A DNA stretch of 64,000 nucleotides, taken from positions 930,001 to 994,000 of the forward strand of contig JAOTON010001488.1 in assembly GCA_034440635.1 (NCBI GenBank), read 5' to 3'. This document shows positions 11,601 through 23,600 of the stretch, in pieces. Source of the stretch: Lepas anatifera (Eukaryota; Arthropoda; Thecostraca; Lepadidae). Made by a program: the position numbers and the translations under genes. Position 1 is the first letter of the stretch; every line of letters starts with the position of its first letter. The notes under the pieces are model-generated. The model made no database searches. It saw only the letters and a program-made list of their open reading frames with translations, and was not told where the DNA came from.

Positions 11601-14600
11601 ATACGATACTAGCGCTAGGCTGATATTCTATCAGTATATGTCTGGGAACCGTGGTATCGGTTCACTTCGGCTATACATCTGTGCAAAGGCTCTTAGCGTG
11701 CTTTTGCGCTGATAAGTTGAATCCAGCGGCGGCAGACCTATTCCAATTTGGCCATTGCGGATCCAGGAAAAGTTTTGGGGCCAAACATCGTTTTGGGCCA
11801 AATCGAGAAAATCGAAAGCATAGATTTAAAAAACGGCCAAAGTCGGTCGTTTTGGGGCCAAGATACTATTTGGCTTTGGGGCCATGCCCCTGCCCCTGAT
11901 CCGCCGTGAATTTGGCTTACATATCGTGACCACATCTTAATGAAGGCAACTCGCCAGTGTTGATTACTGGAATGATGCAGTTCCCTGATATTGACAGGTA
12001 AGCTGCGCGCGTGGCGGATACTCTTAGATGCTGAAGGCGCCCTATAAACCCCAATCACACACACGCAGCCAGTGGCGGATACAAAGGGGCGGGGCTCAAG
12101 CCTTCCTCCAAAATATCAGAGCGTCTATAGTTAATGCATAGCTGGAGGCTGTTCCGAAGTAACAGCGGGAGAGGCTCGCACCCCCTCGCCCCCCCAGAAA
12201 TTAAGCCCTAGATCTGCCACCGGGTTGAGCACATATCTCATAGGCCGACCTACAACGTCACCTTAGTACGATGTAGTGTCCTCGTCAGGTTATCCGTGAC
12301 TCGACGGTGGTATTTAACCAGCCCTAGTGAGGTATTTGACACCCTCACCTTACCGGGGAATGGTCGATTTGAACCCTGCGCCGCCTCACTCGTTCCCTAG
12401 CCGTTTGGAAAATTGGAAACAATTAGTTTACGACCGCAAGAGTATGGAAAGGCACTCCTGCCTACCTATTTAAAAGGAAAGTGGTTAACAAAGAGAAAGA
12501 TAGAAAGACATCATAAGTTACAGTGTGTTGCCTCGTGACCTGTATTCTCCGATGGTACGTAGTTTTTGACATTAGGTCAACTGGTAACCTTGAGAGGTCA
12601 CATATATGACCAAAACATTCCGAAATCACGCAAAGCACAGTCACGACGCGTTTCTTGTAAATTTTAATAACGAACATCGCAGCAGCGTACTGCACTAGTG
12701 TTGCTCGTGGGACCTTGTTGGGACGCTGGCGGATCATGTTTGAGGCATTTGTGGCATCAAACAGCATGTCAGAACCCACGAAAGGGCCAGGACGTAGATC
12801 GCACAGTTTTGTCTGATGGGCTGAAAGTGGTATATCCTTTCCAGCTGTGCAGAGGGGAGGCTGCTGTGGTAGCCTTGCTACCGCGGGTTTTAGGAATGGT
12901 GCTGCGTTTTTCGGTTTCCAGCACTCGCTTGCGGGCCAGGTCAAATGGAATATGTTTTTCACAGTCAGCATATTTACTTGTTTCGTCTACCGGTTGGGAT
13001 CACGTTCATTGAGCAGGGTGAACTCGTCCTCTGCCTCAAATTTAGTCCAGCCTGCACGTTTTAGGTTCCAGGAAGGGGTAAAAAGATCAGCATGGCCGGG
13101 TGATCCCTATAGGAATATCGATTTTGATTGGAATGTGATCGCTCATGCCTGGGTTGTCTTCGACATCCGAGGTGAGCAGTGACACAGTTCTAGGCGTGCG
13201 GCTCGAAATATTAATAGCTGTGTCCATAGAGATCAACTATTACTCCGCAAAAGCTGGGGACCTTGAAATTTATTATCTAGAATTTATAATTTTGTTGCAA
13301 GTTAACCGAGTGTCACCTTTGCTTATGTTACTTGAGTTCCTCCATTTAAGCAAGAACGTTCGGTCATCTAGAAACTGCCGCTGAGCACCTGGCCAGGGTG
13401 ACGCGGGCTCTTTACCCTGCAACCAGAAGGTGAGGTTACAGCGCCCCTCTCCGGCTGGGCAGCCGCCGCAAAGAGGAAAAGATAAGTATAAGAAAACAGA
13501 TAGATTGTTAGAGAGTGACCCTCGCTCCGGTGGGGGGTTGAACACCCCCTCGGGTTTTTCCGACGTCACGAAACAACGGCGGCGCGAAGCGCCGCTGTAC
13601 TTGGTCCACCTTATCCTTGATCAATTTCGAAACTTTCTACAAAATTTTAACCCTCGCCCCACCGGGGGGGCCATCGATGGCCCCCCTAAGGTTTTTCCGG
13701 GATAGCAGAAAAACGACGAGGCGCAGCACCGCGGTTGAGGGCTCTACCTCTCACTGCATCATTTTCCCATCATCCCTTAAATTTTTTACCCCGGGTCACC
13801 CAAGGTCAGGTCACCAGACGAGGTCAACCAAGGTCACCTCACTTCACTTTAGAGCTCTGTAAGAGCTACATTTCAAAGTCGATCGATTTGAAACTTCCTA
13901 CACTTCATGACCCCTCCAGGGTCTACAAGGTGTATATCCGGGATTTTTCGATTTCGTGCCCTGAGGTCAGGTCACGAGGCGACCTCTCACATTGGAAAAG
14001 CATGGGGAAAAGCTATTTCATGATATAAAAGCCACAAAAATGATTGCAAATACTCAGACTGCTCAGAACAACGTTTTGGACACCCTTTCATGGATCCCAG
14101 GGGTCATATTTGCCCTTTGACTTTTCCAAGGTCATCCAAGGTCACCGGAGGTCAAAAACAGTATTTTGACAATAACTTTTGACCTAATTGAGCTAGAGCG
14201 GTGAAACAAACACCATCGTGTTTGTCTTGTCACTGGCTTTCATTTGATATACGGCAAGGTCACTTTTTGACCTTTCGTGACCTCAGGCCATATTAGGTCA
14301 CGAGGTGACCTCTGGCGGTCAAACCACTGGCGGGAGGTCTTTACGTTCCACATAGCGGAAAAAGTACAGGCAATTTGCTATCAAATGTACTTTACCAGGC
14401 CTCAATAGCTCTAATGACATAAGAGTTATGCCCAGTTTGCTTAATCATTGCATATTTGAGTGAAAATAGCCGATCTTGACCTAATTTGACCTCTGGAGGT
14501 CAAACCATTGACCTGAGCACTAAAACATGCGAAGTAATTTCTTACTGAATTCACGCGAGCTTTCTATTGCACTTTGCAGATTTGCGCTAACGCCCATATT

Positions 14601-17600
14601 TTCGGAGTTAGAGGGGGGGCCATCGATGGCCCCCGTGGGGCGAAGGTGGCGCCGGACCCCCGGTGGGGCGCGGGTTAAGGTTGGGTCATCTCGGGTCAGG
14701 TCACCAGGTGAGGTCAAGTGACCTTACTTCCAAAAAGTTTAAGGTGGCATAAGTAATTCAAACTTATACCACATAATGCACCCACCGAGTACTACAACAT
14801 AAATTGCGGGATTTTAATATCGATGACCTAAGGTCAGGTATGAATCATGACCTCTCATTTGGAAATGCATGGGGAAAACAGGAATGGGGCAATGACACTT
14901 CTAAGCCTATCCACCTCTAAGCCAGAACAAGCCAGTGGCTATGGCACTTCTAAGCCTATTATGTTCTAGTTCTAACCTATCATAGCCTATTTTAACCAAG
15001 TTTTAAGCACCAATTAGTAAAATTTTGCAGGGGGTTGTCTATGGCATAAATGTTTGTTATAAAAGGCAGGACTGCTATCAGTTTTGAGATATAGTGTATG
15101 CCTGTCATCATTGATGTTTTTAAGATAAGCTGCTCTAGCCTAACATCCTTCAAAAAGGTGAAGAGCTTATCAAGCAGCTCGAGGTGATCATTGCCGAGTA
15201 GGGTTTTGGGATATTTCATCAGTACGTGATAGGGGTTTTCCATGGCGTCACAGGTACCACAGGTACCCGCACGCTCATAGGATTTCATTTGGAGTGTCCA
15301 TTCCTAAGTCTGGTGAGGATAACCTCGCCCTGACGACGCACATAGGCCCTAAATGCCTCCGTCCGTGGCCAATATTACGAAAATGCAACTTTTTCTAAAT
15401 CATTTCCTGAGCACATATACTGATAGAGAATTCTTCACTGCACTTGAAACAGGCATGGAAAACACAAACCGTGCTACGGAAGTCTTTGTAGAGTTGCTTG
15501 AAGTAAGCACTCGGGTGCGCCACCCGCGGACCAGAGATCTGCAGCGAAAACTACGTACATTTCATTATGCTTAAAATCGACCATGAAAGCAAGAACAGGT
15601 CAAAGTATGGCAATACCACTGTTGTGTGAGCCATTTGCGATGGGTTTAGGTATAAAATAATGCAAAAATAGTTTTGACAACTATTTTATAGACCATTCTC
15701 TCAGTATTCTGCATATCTCAAAAACTGTTCGATTTACAAATACAAAGAGAGGGATTTAAAACTTGGCCAGCATCGGCCCAGCATAAGACTACCATCAAAC
15801 GATTCCCCAGGATGTGCTCTACAAGAGCAAGTCAAAATATCTTGCGTCCACTTGCAGCCCCGTGCTCCAGATGACATATAATAACTCAGGTTGTGGCTCC
15901 AACCAGGCCGCTGCGGTGCTAACGCAACGCCGTGGGCTACCGAATAGAGGCATGGACCGGCCAAGAATGAGCAATATGAGTTGACTATCAGAGAACAATG
16001 CTATAATAAATGCCTAGAAGTGCAGAAGTTAGTTTATACAATTTCAAAGCACTATAACCGTCTAAATTTGTGTATTGGCTGCTGTGTTGACTGTTATCCA
16101 AATACCCGGAGGGACTACCGACAACGAACCATTTATTGCATGAGAAATGTTCCTGCTAGGTATGTCAATCTCGGGATTGGGATCCCGCTATTTTCAAAAA
16201 GCCTTAATCACGGGATTAAGCCTCTCGTGATCCCGGGATTCAGACATTTATTATAACACCTTCAAGCAATGCCGGGACAGCAAAAAACGATACCTAGGAA
16301 TCCTGTTTTGCTGCATATCACACGTTAAACCACATATGGTGAATACCAGTCTTACCTTTTCATCCAAATGAACGGTCTCCGTAACCATCGGAGTTCCGAG
16401 GTGTCGTAGGGGTGCAATCGGGAATCGAATTTCCTCGCCGTTCCCACTGTCATAAGCTGACGCAAGATGACGCTCGGGCTGCTCAGGTGACCTTCGTCCC
16501 ATAGTTGGCGATACCGCGATATCATATGTAGCGGAGGGTGGGCGGGGGGGGGGCAGAAACGTACTGACCTTCACGGACTGATATTTTGATATGCCTTGTT
16601 GAGGAAACACATGGTAGGGATATATTCTACCCCTTTCTTCTACTCTGCTTGTTAACACGCGCACTGGAGGGGCCTCGGATACTCTCCCAACTATTTTTTT
16701 CCGGGATGACCGGAGAACCGCTCGTAGCCAAAACACGGGAATGGGTCGCATTTGAGAAAATTTAACAGCGCGTCGAAAAGTGAAATAATTTTGAAAATTT
16801 GTCGAAAATTATTTGATTTATAGGCTTCTAAAGTCCGACCTACATTTTGAAATCGCCGCGACCGCGCAGTCGAACCGGTTTGCTTGCATTGGAGACCAAG
16901 TGGTGACGTCACAGTGTCATATAGACGGGATTATTTGTCAAGGTCACCTCACGTGAAGGTCGAGGTCAAAGTTCAAAGTCATATCAGCAATTTCAAGGTT
17001 ATTGACTCCGGTGCTTTACGTGTCCCAGTCTGACGTATATTATGCTGTGACGTCGTAGTAAAGGTAACCCAGGTGTAAGTTCAAGGTCAAAGGTCAAGGT
17101 TAAAGATCATGGGTAAAGGTCAATCCTCCTTTCCAGCACAGGGTTTGCTATAGTGCTACTTTAAGTTTGCATAATAGGGAATATACCATATTGTGGCGTC
17201 ATAGGTCGATGACCTTGAATAACCTAGACCTCAAAAATGAAGGAAAGATTCTTTGCGACACAACCTCTATGACCGTGGTCCGGCCTTAGCTTACTCTCGG
17301 CTTTTTCCACGCATTATCAGGGCATTTCCCAACAGGTCCCAAGCATGGCCAAAATTTGACCTTTATGACCTCGTTTGACCTTGACAATATAGACCTAGGT
17401 CAATGAAAATTAGTTATGATGTAGATCACCATAGCCAACCCCTAATCGGCATTTCTTAAGCCTCTAAGTTTCCGATATCTCAGGGGGCTTACCAGCTCCC
17501 CATCCTGTGCGCGTTAATGTCGGACCCCTCTCCAGTATGGTTGTTAATAATCACTCGAATACCGGTTATAATAGAACATTCCCATGCAGAAAGTGTTACA

Positions 17601-20600
17601 GTTATACCAAAAAGCTGGCTTAGAAAGAAAAACCAAGCTCAAATACACATTTATGATGCCTCCCGTTTTGTTGTTCGTGGTGGCGCTTATGAATTTATGG
17701 CAGACCAAGATTGCTGTATCGTTGTTCATGGATTAAATGTTTATTGTTTGCAGTGTTTCAAACTACAATTCGGTCACAACTCATGGCGCCACGACAACAT
17801 CTGCAAAATATTTTACGGACACCTCGGGCTGGATTAAGTTGCTCCAAATGCCCCTCTTTTCACTGTCCTGATTACACCCATGTAAAATAAAACCTATATG
17901 TCGAATGCAAGTTTTATGCGCTGTTCAATTGTCTGTCAAATGAGCTCCTTTGATCAAAAATCGGGGGGAATTTGCGGTATTGCGAAGGAGTTTTCCACGA
18001 AAAGTAATATTGGCCACGGACGGAGACATTTAGGGCCTATGTGCGACGGTGTTGGTTTGAACTGGGCCAGTAGCGAATGTTAGGCTTATGTATAACAAAT
18101 GGTCGCTGTGGTTGGTTATCCGGTTATTTTGGATTTACTTCCGGATGTGGTTCTGGTGGAGAGCTTTGCTATCATCTTTAGGCCGCTTGAGAGGTGCTAT
18201 CTTTGAGTTCTAGGGACTTTGTATCCTGTTCGTCAGGATTATATGACTTTATTAAGTCACCACTCGTTGTCTGAACATGGAGCAAGCTGGCTCCCGAGAA
18301 ACCCTTCAAGCAAGGAAAGAGTTGGCGACGCCATATGACCCTAGTAGTTCGTGCGTCGATAAGCCCCAAAAAATTATTATTATTATTAAGTCATCACTCG
18401 TTCTACAATGCAGACGAACTAGTGTGCGATGGTCGTACAAACTAGTGTACGACGATTGCGACGGTTGGAAAAAACGGTGTAATAAATACAATTCATCAAG
18501 CTAATCAATTAGAAATATTGTTCTATAATACTATATAAGCTAATGATTAATTTGTCATAGAAAACAATAATTATACGACTATGAACTTTTCCAGAAAATT
18601 TAATGTACGAGTTACTTGAAGGTAAGTTTTTACACATATAAAAATGAATCACACTGTCATTTTCATGCAAGAATTATCCAAAAGATTATGTTCACGAGCA
18701 ATCACGGCTCATTTTTCTGACTAAAAAAAGCCAGGTTTCAGCTTCAAGTGGTCACAACATTTGAATAGGCAATTCCTCTCTAGAAGTAATAGTTGATCTC
18801 TATGGCTGTGTCAGACTTTCCGCCACGCGTTGTTTAGCAGGTTGGTCCGCTGTTGTTTAAGATGACTAGATTTTGAGAGTCTATTGGTTCATAGATAATT
18901 TCCGCCGTAAATGCACTATCACTAGCCAGCTTTAGAGAGGTGGTCAGAGAACAACCAGCTGTCAATCATTAATTATCGGTCTCGTGTCACCTCAACGTAT
19001 GCGTATCTCGTGTATCTTACTTTCTTGCCTGTGTGCTGGTTAGTTGTGCTTTGAGTATGTGCATATTGTCAATCGATGCCTGAAAACCCAATGATATTTG
19101 GATGGAATCGAATATACGAACGAACGAACGAAGGACAAAATTTCACCTCTACGGTTGGTGGTGGCGCTGCCCCATGATAGGTGGTGACCATTCAAATCTC
19201 CAAATAATAACAAAAGGCCGTTTACTTGTCCAAATTATTGAGTGATCTGTTGGATCAGGATCACTGAGATATGTGCATGCATTGAAATCATCATGAATTT
19301 GACGTATTGAATTTTTAGGTTAATAATTACACATGCCAGTGGTGTTGCCAAAGGCAATTGGCTGTGTGGGATGCTATTTTCTATAAGGATGGCTGACTCG
19401 AAATGGATCTTTTTTTCACCAAGTAGTAAAAAGACATGTTATGCTTCTGAAACACTTCGATTACAAAAAGACAATAATATAAGCAGAAACTAGGACAATG
19501 TTTTAAAATCATTGCCGTATTTCAAAGACTGAAAAATGGCACATATCTATGGAGGAATGATTCATTTTTGGATAGTGGCAGGGATGATGGGATGACTATG
19601 CCAAATTTATTTTTAGCGACGGTGTCCGGTGCCAGAACACCAGAAATCCCGGTCTAACAGCGGGGATTTACCGACGGAAGATCTGCGCAGCTCAGTGGGT
19701 TTTATTGTTGGGCTGGTGTGCTCAGTTTTGCAGAATCAGAGGTGGATCTAGGCGGCCTGCAATCCAGCCATGGGCCCTCAGAGCGACCAAACTGTGATAC
19801 TAATCACCGAATTCGGCTGAATTTTTCAATCTGTTTCTGTTTCACAATTTTGCTTAGATTCCCCCCCCCTCCACCACCATCATAACCACCCAACAATTGT
19901 TCCAAATCCGCCCCTGTATGGACTGGACCGGCTCGCAAGGGAAACTTACCGGGATCTTCGGACGGGCTGACGTAAAGAGAGAGGCAGGCTGATGCCAGCA
20001 TGTACCCCAGAACCGGGCCCACAATCCTGGCCGTGCCTGCCAGTGCTGCGGCAGAGACAGAGTCAGTGTCAGTCCATGGTGGATGTGCTCAGGGCAAACC
20101 GGGCACGAGATAGGGAAGGGGCGCGCCTGCAGAAGTGTCAGGCCTAGAAAGACCACGAGAGGAGTATTATGGCCACAAATATAACAAGTCTGGAAAAGTG
20201 CTTGCACTGGCAAATCACTCGTCAAGTCTTCTCTTTGGGACGCTCAATGCGTAAATGTAGCGGACTACGTCCGACGAGTATGTGCTACTAGTTACATGCT
20301 AGAGATGTTAAACCTGATTTTGGGCTTGAGGACTACGTAAGATATGCTAAAATATTTTTATTTCAATCCCATTTAGTTTTTAAACACCAGACCTTGAACA
20401 TGTGGTGTTCCCGCGGCTGAAGCAATGGTCCAGGTAAGCCTGTGCCCATAGGTGGGTGTTACTAGGAACTGCACTGTTCAGTGCAAACGCAAATGTCATT
20501 CACCTCCAATGCACGTGCAAGTCACTGAGATCCGCTAGCCAGTGCGGCTGAAACCCATAACGGTTCAGGCGTGGACGCCTCCCGACAGGCTGACCGCACG

Positions 20601-23600
20601 AGGGTCATTCCAGGAGATGTTGAACTGAGAGGTGAAAACGCTCGCCCTCTCACATTGATTTGAAATCTCTCTTCCCTTCCCCCTTACAGCATGGCACTGC
20701 CGACGACAATAGGAGATTTCTCCACGGCATGACGCGGTCAACAAGCTCCTGATTACTTTGCTTGTTTGGGTTTGGGTAGTCTTGATGGACCTACCGTTGC
20801 GGGCGGTGAATCATGATGGCGGGGATAAAATGAGTGATAGCGCATGCTTTAACATTTCTTGCTGTAAATGTTTTATTTATTCGGACAGCTTGTGGCAATG
20901 ACATGAATAAGAGATGGAAGAAAATGATCATACTATTGCCAAGACTTAGTATATTTTTAACAATGAGTGGAAAATAAGGCCAGGATGAGACAATATTTCA
21001 AAGCACTAGCTTTATCATCAGGTCATTGACTTAATTGTTTTTGAAAAATGTGTATCAGACCTGACAATAAACCTGGTGGTTTGAAATACTGCCTCATTCT
21101 GGCCTTATTTTCGTCTCACTGCTCAAAAAGTATACTAAGCCTTGGCAGTAGTATGATCATTTTCTTCCATCTTTATCATCTCAGGGCATTGAATCTACCC
21201 GGAGAACCACACGTTTTCATCAGTGGCGGCTTGCCGTCGTTTTGCCTGCTGAACACGGGAGTGTTTTGGGATTGTCTCAAAAATATATTTACCAGATAAA
21301 AAAATTAATATTTATATATGACAGCACGCCTCACAAAATTATTACATGCACAACTTGGGAGAAATATTTTCCGGACGATGGGGAGTTCAGTGGGCAATCC
21401 TAAAAGGGGAATAATTGAGAAGTGTACCTAATACCTGTCACTTGGTACGCGGGATAGGGAGGGGCTTCGTACAAATAACTCTATACTTAATTCAAAACTT
21501 TTAACACTGGGAACTTTGTACATTAGGATTTTTGGTACAAATAAGAGCAAACCTATCGGTTGAATAAAAAAATCAAACCCAGCACTCGACAGTCCACTTA
21601 CCACTGGCTCGGCACCTACCAAAATATAGCGGAGAGTCCTTGTTGGAAACGCCATCATCCATGTAGGGGGCGCTGACCACGTAGATGGTCTGGGATCCAG
21701 TGGCTGTAAAAAAAACAGGGCCATCTCATCAGAATCTACCGAGGCGCATGCTTGATTTGTGACTGTGCAACTGTGACAGCCCAAACTTTTTTAGGTCAAC
21801 TCTCACATTATGTCGCACTCAGCCTAATGGAAAGACTGTAAAGCCGAATGCCCCCCCCCCGCCCCCGTTGCTGCTTAATGGAGTTTATAAAAAGCATTCC
21901 GGTTATCTCTTGCACGACTCAGCACTCCGTCAGGTGTACACCTACCAATTGGGGGCGTCTATATTCGAAAATCATTGGGGTGTCCAAATTTGAGGCAATA
22001 TCAATAACTCTCGCATGAAAAGGTTAATTATGATATTGTTTTGTTGTAACCATTCTCCGGACCTTCGAACTAAATAAAACAATTCAAAATCCTTCAAAAT
22101 GAAAAATAGATATGATCGAAACAATATTCCTGGCATCACCTGGACGATCCATTGGACGTGCCTACCGTACGAAAAAAATTACCTGTAAATGCTCCGTTGA
22201 GCGTGCCACTATCCAAAAGACCCCTAGTCAATTGCCCCCTATTTCCTCCACCTTATCGACCACTATGTCTACACCACCACACGTGTCACTGCGCACTTGA
22301 CCCTGAACCCAGAGTGTCGCTGAACCGAAATGCCTGTCAACATCCGTACGCCCTTCCTTCACAGGGACTCTACGGTGCACAGACTGCCAGGGTCACACGA
22401 CACTGCCTGCCACGGGCCGATTTGCTGATAATTCTACCGGGGACCCCGGATGCCCCGTTTTCTCCTTAATGGATCATGATGGACACTAAACTGAGCCTCC
22501 GTTGGAATCTGGGCCCTTGGAATAAAGAGGACTGGACTAGCTGTCGTACATGCGTTTAGTTTAGATTATTTATTTTATTGTATTTTTGTCTTTGTATGAA
22601 TGAATGAATACATGTTATGGCTCTAATTGGGTGTGTTTGGTGTTTGCTTTTCCTTTTACTTACGTTACCGTAGTAACGTGCTTTTTCGAGCAGGCTACAA
22701 AACTGCAATGTTAAATAGTGATGAGTTGGAAGAAATGACCGTATTTTGGCGCATTTTGGAGGCTTTAGGTTACCCACCTCACTAAACTAAGTCAAAACAA
22801 AAAGATAGAAGGATGACTCAGTGACGGAAGCTGCACATATCTCAAAGGGCCAACTGCAAGCTGATGCTGTGGTGATGATCTATCTGGAAACACTTAATGT
22901 GGCCATGGGACATATGTCGTTGTTACATTCCTGGAAGGTTTTTGACACCACCCTAATTTCTGCAACCCACATGTAACCAAAGCAGCTGACGTGCCCTAAA
23001 ATACCAATACATTTCCGCAACCAATACCACGCGCGCTAGGGAGTTGGTGAATCTTTTAGGCCTCGTTACCTTGGCTGTCGGTAAAAACTACACCAACTCG
23101 TGGTGGTGCAGTTATATATTGGCGTAAATATCCAAGGATAGGTTGGATATTGCCTTTTTCTTTTCCAAGTTGCAACTGCCTTCGCTAGTAGGGTATATTA
23201 TTTGGAAGAAGTGTTTAGTAAATCAGCCAGTCGGGAGTACTAACATTTTGGTTTAGAATAGCTGCATTAAAAAAATGTAGCTAAAAATATCCACGTTCAA
23301 AGCGGTAGGAGATCGGGTATGTACCCACTCAATGTAGGCATTGGCAAAGCTAATAAAAGCCCCAGATCTCTTCATCTGTGTACTAAAATCAATCGAAATC
23401 GAGATCGGCATCTCCGTGTGCGCTATCTCTTCCCACTCATGTCAGCTCTCTCCCCAATTCTCCCGCCCTCTCCACTCCAGGTTCACAGTTACAGCAGGCA
23501 CTGGGATTCCCGCACGGTGAAAAGTGTCCTATCATCCTGACAGGTAGTCTAGGGCGTAGCTCTGGTACCGTTCTCCCAATTGTCACGGCAACCCACAGCT

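Larger units (their letters stand above)
11246..19949 (-). other. Gene A intron 3
   Basis: This 8.7-kb intron contains the MITEs at 11751 and 12070, the nested TTAA elements at 13519-14889, and a retrotransposon relic at 14992-15345. An AGGTCA/AAGGTCA-rich stretch lies at about 16930-17420, similar to 36836-36925, and a retroposon 3' tail at 18277-18390. Elsewhere (15350-16900 and 18400-19900) I see nothing that can be named. Confidence 0.6.

Noticed and set aside
12462..12971. 169-codon minus-strand frame in gene A intron 3
   Set aside because: No recognised domain, no splice context and unremarkable composition. It is kept only as a chance frame.
13735..14028. Short frames within the TTAA family A elements (also near 24779)
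   Set aside because: They recur only because the element recurs. They are short, differ between copies and carry no transposase motif.
17517..17837. 106-codon plus-strand frame
   Set aside because: No motif or repeat link; consistent with a chance frame in intron 3 antisense sequence.
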